A DNA stretch of 64,000 nt from Streptomyces sp. 1-11 (lineage in GTDB: Bacteria > Actinomycetota > Actinomycetes > Streptomycetales > Streptomycetaceae). Location: positions 62,001 to 126,000 of the forward strand of contig NZ_BJTV01000011.1 in assembly GCF_007176755.1 (NCBI RefSeq), written 5' to 3'. This document shows, piece after piece, positions 32,499 to 39,498 of the stretch. The notes beneath the pieces are model-generated. The model worked only from the letters and a program-made list of their open reading frames with translations, was not told the origin of the DNA and searched no databases. How positions within the stretch are numbered: the first letter of the stretch is position 1; every line of letters begins with the position of its first letter. Both the position numbers and the translations under genes were made by a program.

Positions 32499-33182
32499 GT
32501 GCGGCCGCTGATCGGTGTGAGCACCTATCTGGAGCCGGGTGCGCGGTGGGGGGTGTGGGAGCTGGAGGCCGCGCTGCTGCCGGCCGCGTACCCGCGGCTG
32601 GTGCAGCGGGCCGGCGCGCTGGCCGCCATGCTGCCGCCGGACGAGCCAGCGATGGCCGCCGCTGCCGTCGCCCGGCTGGACGGGCTGGTCGTCGCGGGCG
32701 GCCCGGACGTCGACCCGGCGCGCTACGGCGCCGAGCGCTCTCCCCGCACGGGGCCGCCCGCGCCGGAGCGGGACGCCTGGGAACTGGCCCTGATCGAGGC
32801 GGCGTTGGCGGTGGGCGTGCCGCTGCTGGGGGTCTGCCGGGGCATGCAACTGCTGAACGTCGCCCTCGGCGGCACGCTCGTGCAGCACCTCGACGGGCAC
32901 GCGGAGCTGGTCGGCGTCTTCGGCGGACACGCGGTGAAGCCTGTGCCGGGCACCCGGTACGCCGGGATCGTCCCGGAGGAGCTGACCGTGCCGACGTACC
33001 ACCACCAGGCGGTGGACCGGCTCGGCACGGGACTGCTGCCGTCCGCCCACGCACCGGACGGGACCGTGGAGGCGGTCGAACTGCCACCGGAGGAGGGGTG
33101 GGTGCTCGGGGTGCAGTGGCATCCGGAGATGGGCGACGACACCCGGGTCATGCGAGCCCTGGTACGGGCCGCCACGCCCTGA
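32499..33182 (+). CDS. Class I glutamine amidotransferase-like gamma-glutamyl hydrolase (PuuD-like)
   Basis: A 227-residue peptidase C26 family protein. The nucleophile is Cys113 in LLGVCRGMQLLN, and the His208/Glu210 dyad lies in VQWHPEM. PuuD-type enzymes hydrolyse the gamma-glutamyl bond of gamma-glutamyl-GABA or related amides, releasing glutamate. Here it would complete the route glutamylation, oxidation, hydrolysis with glnA4 and the aldehyde dehydrogenase. GTG 32499 is chosen (VRPLIGVSTY, the family's usual opening) with GGGAAGGG upstream. It follows the FadR-like gene by 58 bases on the same strand. Its 3' end converges with the LysR gene across a G-rich tract. Confidence 0.92.
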   Translation: MRPLIGVSTYLEPGARWGVWELEAALLPAAYPRLVQRAGALAAMLPPDEPAMAAAAVARLDGLVVAGGPDVDPARYGAERSPRTGPPAPERDAWELALIEAALAVGVPLLGVCRGMQLLNVALGGTLVQHLDGHAELVGVFGGHAVKPVPGTRYAGIVPEELTVPTYHHQAVDRLGTGLLPSAHAPDGTVEAVELPPEEGWVLGVQWHPEMGDDTRVMRALVRAATP

Positions 33183-33205
33183 GATCATCCCGAACCCCGT
33201 CGGCC

Positions 33206-33237
33206 GGGCGAGGGCGAGGGCGGGGGCGAGGGCGGGG
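33206..33237 (+). repeat. G-run tract with G-quadruplex potential
   Basis: Five G-runs of 3-5 bases are separated by CGA or C spacers (pattern GGGCGAGGGCGAGGGCGGGG, then GGCGAGGGCGGGG). The tract lies between the convergent stop codons at 33182 and 33250. Four runs with 1-3 base loops fit a G-quadruplex in the plus-strand RNA or DNA and might act in transcription termination. Confidence 0.5.
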
Positions 33238-33249
33238 CCCGTCGCGGCG

Positions 33250-34179
33250 CTAGCCCTTCGTCAGCGACAGCAGTTCGCGGGCCGGGCCGGTGGGGCGGTG
33301 CCCCGTCGGCCAGACCGCGCGCAGCTCGCGGCGCAGGGCGACGCCCTCGACCGGTATGCGCACCAGACGCCGCATCGCCAGCTCCTCCCCCACCGCCAGC
33401 TCGCTGAGCACCGACGGGCCGGCGCCGCTCACCGCCGAGGCCTTCACCGCCGTGGTCGAGGACAGCTCGATCAGCGGCCGGGCCAGACCGCCCAGCGCCG
33501 TGTCCAGCACCTGGCGGGTGCCGGAGCCGCGTTCGCGCAGGATGAGCGGGGTGGCCGCCAGCTCCGACGGGGTGAGCGGGCGCCGGCGGCGGGCCCAGGG
33601 GTGGCCGGGCGCCGTGACGACGATCAGCCGGTCCCGGGCGACCACCGCCGAGTCCAGGCCGGCCGGGACCGTCAGGCCCTCCACGAAGCCGAGGTCGGCC
33701 TCGCCGTCCAGCAGCAGTTCCGCGACCTTCGCCGAGTTGCCCGCGAGCAGGGACACCGCGGTGTCGGGCCGCTCGGCGTGCAGGGCGAGCAGCCAGCCCG
33801 GGAGCAGGTACTCGGCGATGGTCATGCTCGCCGCGACACGCAGCCGGGAGTCCCGCCGGTCGCGCAGCGCACGTGCGCCCGCGTCGAAGGCGGCCGCCGC
33901 CTCCACCACCCGCCGGGCCCAGTCGGTCACCAGGGCGCCCGCGTCCGTCAGCCGGGAACCGCGTGGCGAGCGGTCGACCAGGGCCACGCCGAGCTGCCGC
34001 TCCATGGAGCGAAGGCGGCTGCTGGCGGCCGGCTGCGTGATGCCGACCTCCCGCGCCGCCGCGCCCAGACTGCCCAGCCGCGCCACGGCCAGCAGCAGCT
34101 CCAACGCGCCGAGATCGGGCACCCGGTGCGCCAGCGAGCCGCCGGCCGGGCCGTCGTCCGTCGCGTTCCGCTCGCTCAT
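33250..34179 (-). CDS. LysR-type transcriptional regulator
   Basis: A 309-residue LTTR. The winged helix is at about 20-80 (LGALELLLAVARLGSLGAAAREVGITQPAASSRLRSME, then LGVALVDRSPRGSRLTDAG). The periplasmic-binding-like effector domain follows (LRVAASMTIAEYLLPGWL, DLGFVEG, ILRERGSGTRQVLD). ATG 34179 lies inside a 17-bp palindrome with the LTTR T-N11-A pattern, indicating tight autoregulation. LTTRs usually control a divergent gene, but the 428 bases upstream hold no convincing gene, so its normal target may have been lost or lie elsewhere. The effector is unknown. Confidence 0.93.
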   Translation of the reverse strand: MSERNATDDGPAGGSLAHRVPDLGALELLLAVARLGSLGAAAREVGITQPAASSRLRSMERQLGVALVDRSPRGSRLTDAGALVTDWARRVVEAAAAFDAGARALRDRRDSRLRVAASMTIAEYLLPGWLLALHAERPDTAVSLLAGNSAKVAELLLDGEADLGFVEGLTVPAGLDSAVVARDRLIVVTAPGHPWARRRRPLTPSELAATPLILRERGSGTRQVLDTALGGLARPLIELSSTTAVKASAVSGAGPSVLSELAVGEELAMRRLVRIPVEGVALRRELRAVWPTGHRPTGPARELLSLTKG

Positions 34180-34193
34180 AAGACCAGCTTATG
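34177..34193. promoter_or_regulatory. LTTR-type palindrome over the LysR start codon
   Basis: CATAAG (34177-34182) and CTTATG (34188-34193) are perfect inverted repeats around ACCAG, with the T-N11-A spacing of LysR operators. The first three bases are the complement of the regulator's own ATG. It is AT-rich in GC-rich surroundings, so it is unlikely to be chance. Confidence 0.65.
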
Positions 34194-34607
34194 CCCGGCG
34201 CACACCGGCACTCCCCGGCCGGACCGGCGACCGGTACGACTGGAGTGCGCGTCCGAGCCCGTGGGACCCCGCCCTGCGCCGGCCACCGAGCCGCCCGGCG
34301 AGCGGTGTGGGACCAGCAGCCGTCACGGGGCCGTCACAGGACCGGCGTCACGAGCCCAGCCACCGCCAACACGCGCCCGGCGACCGTCGCGGAGCCGGCG
34401 ACAGAGGCGGGCCAGGGCGTGGCACGACCGGCGACCGTCACGAGCCGGCGATCACCGCTGGACCAGCGACCGCTCTCGACGACCGGCCGGTGCCGGTGCC
34501 GGTGCCGAGCAAAGGTGGGCCGCACGAACGGCACCGCGTGACCCCTGCCCTGCGCCGGCCGGCCGGCCGCGTGACCGGCGGCCGCTTCCGGGACGGTACC
34601 GGGCCGC
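34194..34607. other. Gene-free region with short degenerate repeats
   Basis: No frame here encodes a recognisable protein; plus-strand frames give low-complexity Ala/Thr/Arg/Pro strings. The motifs CCGGCGACCG and GTCACGAGCC each recur (for example GTCACGAGCC near 34348 and 34437), and GGTGCC is tandemly repeated near 34490. It separates LysR from the metal-receptor gene and may be the scar of a lost divergent gene. Confidence 0.4.
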
Positions 34608-35327
34608 TCAGCGGCGAGCCGCCGCGAGGGCCTCGCCCAGCACCCGTGGCGCCTCGGTCAGCGACGGGCCGTACCAGGTCAGGTGGCGCCCGCTGACCAG
34701 CGCGCAGCTCAGGCCGGGGAAGGCCTCGGGACCGTCGGCGGCGGTGAAGCGGTAGGGCTCGTCGGGCAGGACGACCAGGTCCGGGGCGGCCGCCACCAGC
34801 TCCGCCAGGGGCGCCCGGGGGTAGCGGTCGGGGTGCCCGGCGTAGACGTGGTCCACGCCGAGGCGGGCCAGGACGTCGCCCGCGAAGGTGTCCCGGCCCA
34901 GCACCATCCAGGGGCGGCGCCAGACGGGCACGACCGCCGTCGTCCGGGCCGGCGGCTCCGGCAGGTCCGTCCAGGCGGCCTCCGCCCGGTCCAGCCAGCC
35001 GGGCCGGGCCGGGGCGCCGCAGGCCGTCAGCACCCGGTCCAGCTCGCGGAACGCCTGGGGCACCGTCCGCACCTCGGTGACCAGCACGCCGAGACCCGCC
35101 GCGCGCAGGGCGTCCAGGTCGGGGGCGCGGTTCTCCTCCTCGTTGGCGATCACCAGGTCGGGGGCGAGGGCGAGGATGCGGTCCACGGCCGGGTTCTTGG
35201 TGCCGCCGATCCGGACGGCTTCGAGGCCCGGCGGGTGCGTGCACCAGTCGGTGACCCCCACGAGCGCGCAGGGCAGCGTCGCGGCCACCGCCTCGGTCAG
35301 CGACGGCACCAGGGAGACCACGCGCAC
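34608..35327 (-). CDS. Helical-backbone metal-receptor protein (BtuF-like), no signal peptide
   Basis: A 239-residue protein of the class III periplasmic-binding fold. It opens RVVSLVPSLTEAVAATLP, typical of BtuF/cobalamin-type receptors, with VGVTDWCTHPPG, a DLVIANEEENR segment and DLVVLPDEPYRF. There is no signal peptide or lipobox and no adjacent ABC permease, so it appears cytosolic. Homologues without export signals are common in actinobacteria and their role is uncertain. Two GTG codons are adjacent (35330 and 35327); 35327 gives 5-base spacing to GGAG, which lies just inside the end of the neighbouring MITE-like element. That element may therefore influence its expression. Confidence 0.82.
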   Translation of the reverse strand: MRVVSLVPSLTEAVAATLPCALVGVTDWCTHPPGLEAVRIGGTKNPAVDRILALAPDLVIANEEENRAPDLDALRAAGLGVLVTEVRTVPQAFRELDRVLTACGAPARPGWLDRAEAAWTDLPEPPARTTAVVPVWRRPWMVLGRDTFAGDVLARLGVDHVYAGHPDRYPRAPLAELVAAAPDLVVLPDEPYRFTAADGPEAFPGLSCALVSGRHLTWYGPSLTEAPRVLGEALAAARR

Positions 35328-35335
35328 CACGGCTC

Positions 35336-35516
35336 CTAGGTCGTGTCCGCAAAGTCCCGCCTGCCCCGCAGCGCCCGGCACGCACTCTCGCCGCACCGGG
35401 CGAAGCCCCGGGTACGTCCAGTACGAGTGCCTCCGCCCGGCACGCCGAGAGCACGCACCGGACGCCGCGGGGCCCGCCCTCCGGGCGGACGACGGGACTT
35501 TGCGGACACGACCTAG
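35336..35516. mobile_element. 181-bp MITE-like palindromic element with 24-bp terminal inverted repeats
   Basis: The ends are perfect 24-bp inverted repeats: 35336-35359 (starts CTAGGTCGTGTCCGC) and 35493-35516 (ends GCGGACACGACCTAG). Inside, GCCCCGCAGCGCCCGG pairs with the segment around 35455-35473, with mismatches mostly of the G-U type. GTAC arms around GTCCA form the tip near 35412-35424. The outer CTAG on both sides resembles the 4-bp CTAG target duplications of IS5-family elements. There is no transposase, so it would need one in trans. One end supplies the TAG stop of the cupin regulator (35513-35515); the other abuts the ribosome-binding site of the metal-receptor gene. Confidence 0.8.
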
Positions 35517-36085
35517 CGCGCCCGGTCCTGCACGGCCTCGATGTGCTCGGCGACCGCCACCACGATCACCCGGGTGTCCGGGACGGTGGCGCGCCAGCGG
35601 TGGCGGACCCCGCCGGTCAGGTACAGGGTGTCGCCGCGGCCCAGGCGGTAGGCGCGTCCCTCGGCCTCGATCTCGACGGCGCCGTCGGCGACGTACATCA
35701 GCTCGTCGTTGCGGTGCTGGAACTCGCGGCCGGCGTCGTGGTCGCCGGTGAACTCGGAGGCGTGCAGCTGGTGGTGGCCGCGCACCAGGGAGCGGGTGCG
35801 GGGCAGGAAGTCCGACTCGGTGACGGGTTCGGCGCGCACGACGTCGACGCTGGCCGCCGGGTCGGCGGCGGCGAGGAGTTCCACCGCGGTGGTGCGCAGC
35901 GCGTCGGCCAGCTTCTCCAGGGAGCCGCGGCTCGGGCGGGCCTTGTCGTTCTCGACCTGGCTGAGGAAGGGCACCGACAGGCCGGTGCGCTCGGCCACGA
36001 CGGCGAGGGTCAGCTCCAGCGCGCGACGGCGCCGCCGTACGGCCGCGCCCACCCGCACGGGCTGCTGCTCTTTGTGGTCGCCCAT
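35513..36085 (-). CDS. XRE-cupin transcriptional regulator (PuuR-like)
   Basis: A 190-residue regulator. The helix-turn-helix covers about 10-70 (VGAAVRRRRRALELTLAVVAERTGLSVPFLSQVENDKARPSRGSLEKLADAL in outline), and the C-terminal cupin_2 barrel spans about 105-180 (FQHRNDELMYVADGAVEIEAEGR, LGRGDTLYLTGGVRHRWRA). This HTH-cupin layout is shared with PuuR, the putrescine-utilisation repressor, so a link to the amine-catabolic genes 3-8 kb away is plausible but unproven. ATG 36085 is chosen for CCGGAG just upstream. Its stop codon TAG (35515-35513) lies within the terminal repeat of the MITE-like element, implying that the insertion trimmed or replaced the original 3' end. Confidence 0.9.
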   Translation of the reverse strand: MGDHKEQQPVRVGAAVRRRRRALELTLAVVAERTGLSVPFLSQVENDKARPSRGSLEKLADALRTTAVELLAAADPAASVDVVRAEPVTESDFLPRTRSLVRGHHQLHASEFTGDHDAGREFQHRNDELMYVADGAVEIEAEGRAYRLGRGDTLYLTGGVRHRWRATVPDTRVIVVAVAEHIEAVQDRAR

Positions 36086-36163
36086 CGCTCCGGCTCCCTC
36101 CTTCACTCGTCGTGCCGCCGGCCGGACGCCCGCCGCCGGGCAGTCCCCTGAAGAGTTGTCTGC

Positions 36164-36192
36164 ACCCTACGCATGTTCGGCAAACCGTTTCA
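36164..36192 (-). promoter_or_regulatory. Possible promoter of the XRE-cupin regulator
   Basis: On the minus strand TGAAAC (36192-36187) and TAGGGT (36169-36164) are 17 bases apart, about 75 bases before the ATG. They match a housekeeping-sigma promoter moderately well. No other -10-like hexamer is better placed. Confidence 0.35.
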
Positions 36193-36420
36193 CGCGCCTG
36201 TCACATCCCTGACACGCCGGTGGGCCCGCACCCCCACGGTTCGCGCCAGTGCGGCGGCGCGCGGTGCGGGACGGGTCTCCCCTGGTTCAAGGCTCGCAGA
36301 GCCCCCGATGTTCCGCCGGAGCGGGGTCCATGACGCTCCGTGGTTGGCCGGATCCTTGCCTTGGGCGGTCATGGGGGCGTCGGGGAGGCGTCCGGGCCGT
36401 GCCGGGGCCCGGTCATGCCG

Positions 36421-36476
36421 CGAGGGGTGGGCGCCGCGGGCACGTGCATCGACGTGCGCGCGGCGCCCACCCCTCG
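36421..36476 (-). terminator. Long hairpin after the betaine transporter operon
   Basis: Bases 36421-36438 pair perfectly with 36459-36476 (18 bp). After a single mismatch, GCACGT pairs with ACGTGC around a 6-base loop. It lies 23 bases past the transporter stop and is the transporter's terminator. The rest of the 413-base gap (36086-36498) holds the regulator promoter and no gene. Confidence 0.8.
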
Positions 36477-36498
36477 GGCGGCGGTCGGGACGGTCAGG

Positions 36499-38310
36499 TC
36501 ACCCGGCCGCCTGGCTCTCGGCGCCCTTGCGGTCGATCGGCGCCCACTTGTCGGCCAGGCCCGGGTTCCGCTTCAGCCAGGTGCGGACGGCGTCCTGCTC
36601 CTTGCCCTTGCCGGCCTTCTGGATCTCCGCCTCAAGACCGGTGAGCTGCTTCTCGGTCATCGAGAAGTTCTTCAGCCATGCGCCGACCTCGGGGTTGTCG
36701 TCGGCGAAGCCCTTGCGGGCGAGGGTGTGCACCCCGTCGCCCTTGCCCCAGGCGCCGGCCGGGTCCTTCAGCTTCTTCAGGTCGTAGTCGCTGTACGCCC
36801 AGTGCGGCGACCACAGGGTGACGACGACCGGCTGCTTCTTGGCGTAGGCGCGCTTGAGCTCGGCGAGCATCGCGGGCGTGGAGCCGTCGACGACCTCGTA
36901 CTTGCCCTTCAGGCCGTACTGCCCCAGGACCTTGTCCTTGAGCAGGCCCATCATGCCGGCGCTCGGCTCGATGCCGACGATCTTGCCGCCGAACTCGGAG
37001 GCGTGGTCCTTCAGGTCCGCCAGGGAGTTCACGTCCTTCACGTAGGACGGCACGGTCAGCTCGAGGGAGGTGGGGCCGAACCAGCTGCCGAGGTCGTCCA
37101 GCTTGTCGCCGTACTTCTTCCAGTACTCGGCGTGCGTGACGGGCAGCCAGGAGTCGGTCTCGAAGTCGAGCTGGCCGGTGGCGAGGCCGGTGTAGAGGGG
37201 GCCGGCGGCGTACTGGGTGGTGTTCACCTTGAAGCCGCGCTGCTCCAGGAGCTCCTTCCACAGGAACGTGGAGGCGATGCCCTCGTCCCAGGGGATGTAG
37301 CCGATGTTGATCTCCTTGCCCCGGCCGATGTCGGTGCCGGAGGCCTCGGAGGTGCCGGTGGAGCCGAAGACGCCCAGGCCGCCGGCGACGAGCGCGAGGG
37401 CGGCCACACCGGCGACGGCGACCACCGGGCGCGGCCGGTACGACCAGGCGGTGGTCCGGGTCTTGGCGGCGGCCCTGCGGCCCAGCGGGGAGAGCTGGGT
37501 GCCGAGCGCGCCGGTGACGCGGTCCAGGTAGATGGCGAGGACGACGATGCCGACGCCCGCCTCGAAGCCGTAGCCGATGTCGAGCTGGCCGATGGCCTCG
37601 TTGACCGCGCCGCCCAGGCCGCCGGTGCCGACCATGCCGGCGATGACCACCATGGACAGGCCCAGCATGATCACCTGGTTGACGCCGGCCATGATGGTCG
37701 GCAGCGCGAGCGGGAGCTGCACGCGCCACAGGGTGTCGCGCGGGGTGGTGCCGAACGCCTCGGCCGCCTCGACGAGTTCGGCGTCGACCTGCCGGATGCC
37801 CAGCTCGGTCATGCGGACGCCGGGTGCGAGCGCGAAGATCAGGGTGGCGACGACGCCGGCGGCGGTGCCGAGGCCGAAGAACAGCATCGCGGGGATCAGC
37901 AGGACCATCGAGGGCATCGTCTGGAGCAGGTCCAGGACGGGCCGTACGGCGGCGCTGACGGCCTTGGAGCGGGCGGCCCAGATGCCCAGCGGGATGGAGA
38001 TCACCAGGGCGATGACCGTCGCGACCAGGACGAGGGCCAGCGTGGACATCGCCCGGTCCCACAGGCCGAGCGAGTCGACGAGCGCGAAGCCGGCGAAGGC
38101 GAGGACGCCGCCGACCAGGCCGCGCAGCCACCAGGCGATCACCGCGAGGATGCCGGCCATGAGCAGCGGCGCGGGGGCGGCGAGGACGGCGTCGATGCCG
38201 TCGTACATGCCCTCCATGACCGCGCGGATCGCGTCGAAGAGCCAGGACAGGTGGTCGACGAGCCAGTTGACGCCGGAGTCGACCCAGTCGCCGAGATGGA
38301 TCCTAGGCAT
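36499..38310 (-). CDS. Glycine betaine/proline ABC transporter: permease fused to binding protein
   Basis: A 603-residue fusion. Residues about 1-290 are an OpuAB/ProW-type permease with five or six helices and the coupling loop EAAEAFGTTPRDTLWRVQLPLALP (EAA motif). A linker (LGRRAAAKTRTTAWSYRPRP) and a membrane helix (VVAVAGVAALALVAGGLGVF) lead to an extracytoplasmic OpuAC-type binding domain at about 345-603 (INIGYIPWDEGIASTFLWKELLEQRG in outline, later WSPHWAYSDYDLKKLKDP). Trp residues typical of aromatic-box betaine binding are visible. The usual role is osmoprotectant uptake. It overlaps the ATPase gene by 8 bases, giving a two-gene operon that ends in a strong hairpin. Confidence 0.94.
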   Translation of the reverse strand: MPRIHLGDWVDSGVNWLVDHLSWLFDAIRAVMEGMYDGIDAVLAAPAPLLMAGILAVIAWWLRGLVGGVLAFAGFALVDSLGLWDRAMSTLALVLVATVIALVISIPLGIWAARSKAVSAAVRPVLDLLQTMPSMVLLIPAMLFFGLGTAAGVVATLIFALAPGVRMTELGIRQVDAELVEAAEAFGTTPRDTLWRVQLPLALPTIMAGVNQVIMLGLSMVVIAGMVGTGGLGGAVNEAIGQLDIGYGFEAGVGIVVLAIYLDRVTGALGTQLSPLGRRAAAKTRTTAWSYRPRPVVAVAGVAALALVAGGLGVFGSTGTSEASGTDIGRGKEINIGYIPWDEGIASTFLWKELLEQRGFKVNTTQYAAGPLYTGLATGQLDFETDSWLPVTHAEYWKKYGDKLDDLGSWFGPTSLELTVPSYVKDVNSLADLKDHASEFGGKIVGIEPSAGMMGLLKDKVLGQYGLKGKYEVVDGSTPAMLAELKRAYAKKQPVVVTLWSPHWAYSDYDLKKLKDPAGAWGKGDGVHTLARKGFADDNPEVGAWLKNFSMTEKQLTGLEAEIQKAGKGKEQDAVRTWLKRNPGLADKWAPIDRKGAESQAAG

Positions 38311-39382
38311 GGGCGATCACCTTCCCGCCGTTGTCGTCGCCGCAGGCGGTGGGGTCGCCCTGTTCGTCGCCGATGAGCCCGACCAGGCGCCGCCTTGGCA
38401 CGACGCCGACCAGCTCGCGGCCGGCGTCCAGGACGGCGACCGGGTGGCTGAGCCGGGCGCTGATCGCGCACAGCTCGGTGAAGGGCGTGTCCGGCGCGGC
38501 CGTCTCGCAGCCGCAGTCGGCCTCGTCGCCCCGGACGTCGGTGTCCATCACGGCGGCGGCGGTCAGCACCCGGGAGCGGTCGACGTCCTGGATGAAGGAG
38601 GCCACGTAGTCGTCCGCGGGGCGCAGCAGGATGTCCTCGGCGGTGCCGGTCTGGACGATCCGGCCGTCGCGCATGACGGCGATGCGATCGCCGAGGCGCA
38701 TGGCCTCGTTGAGGTCGTGGGTGATGAAGACGATGGTCTTCTTCAGGGTCTTCTGCAGTTCGAGGAGCTGGTCCTGCATGTCGCGGCGGATCAGCGGGTC
38801 GAGGGCGCTGAAGGACTCGTCCATCAGCAGCAGGTCCGCGTCGGTGGCCAGGGCGCGGGCGAGGCCGACGCGCTGCTGCATGCCGCCGGACAGCTCGTCG
38901 GGCCAGGAGTCCTCCCAGCCGGCCAGACCGCACAGGGCGAGCGCCTCGTCGGCGCGGCGCTCGCGCTCGGCGCGGGGCACGCCCTGCACGGACAGGCCGT
39001 AGGCGGCGTTGTCGCGGACGCTGCGGTGCGGGAAGAGCGCGAAGTGCTGGAAGACCATGCTGATCTTCTTCGAGCGCAGTTCGCGCAGGTCGTGGTCGCT
39101 GAGCCCGGTCAGGTCCCGGCCGTCGAAGCTGACGCGGCCGGCGGTCGGCTCGAGCAGGCCGTTGAGCATCCGCAGCAGAGTGGACTTGCCGGAGCCCGAC
39201 AGCCCCATGACGACGAAGATCTCGCCCGCCTCCACCCTGAAGGACGCGTCGATCACGGCGGCGGTGGTGCCGTCGGCGCGCAGCTCCTCCCGGTCGGCGC
39301 CCTCGCGCAGTCTCCGCACTGCCTGGTCCGGTCGTCTGCCGAACACCTTGAACAGGTGCTCGGCCTCAAGCCTTGGTTGCAC
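38303..39382 (-). CDS. Glycine betaine/proline ABC transporter ATP-binding protein
   Basis: A 359-residue OpuAA/ProV-type ATPase. Walker A is GLSGSGKST, then the Q-loop VFQHFALFPHRSV, signature LSGGMQQRVGLARAL, Walker B DLLLMDESFSALD and the H-loop FITHDLNEAM. The C-terminal ~100 residues are a CBS-like region (ending VVPRRRLVGLIG), probably the ionic-strength or nucleotide sensor of this family, with a Cys-rich stretch DEADCGCETAA. Start GTG 39382 has GAGAGG 5 bases upstream; ATG 39409 and ATG 39439 are in frame without good ribosome-binding sites. It is coupled to the permease fusion by an 8-base overlap. Confidence 0.93.
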   Translation of the reverse strand: MQPRLEAEHLFKVFGRRPDQAVRRLREGADREELRADGTTAAVIDASFRVEAGEIFVVMGLSGSGKSTLLRMLNGLLEPTAGRVSFDGRDLTGLSDHDLRELRSKKISMVFQHFALFPHRSVRDNAAYGLSVQGVPRAERERRADEALALCGLAGWEDSWPDELSGGMQQRVGLARALATDADLLLMDESFSALDPLIRRDMQDQLLELQKTLKKTIVFITHDLNEAMRLGDRIAVMRDGRIVQTGTAEDILLRPADDYVASFIQDVDRSRVLTAAAVMDTDVRGDEADCGCETAAPDTPFTELCAISARLSHPVAVLDAGRELVGVVPRRRLVGLIGDEQGDPTACGDDNGGKVIAHA

Positions 39383-39498
39383 GCGTGCCTCTCGTCCTCG
39401 GCCGTACATGACAGAAGCCGCGCCTCCCCAAGTTCGCATTGGTCAAACTTTTAAGTGTCTTACGTCACATCCGGGCCGCGTCAGTGGCGTACGGCATG

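Noticed and set aside
31957..33188. Minus-strand frames opposite the FadR-like and amidotransferase genes
   Set aside because: Low-complexity antisense products; the plus-strand genes carry intact functional motifs.
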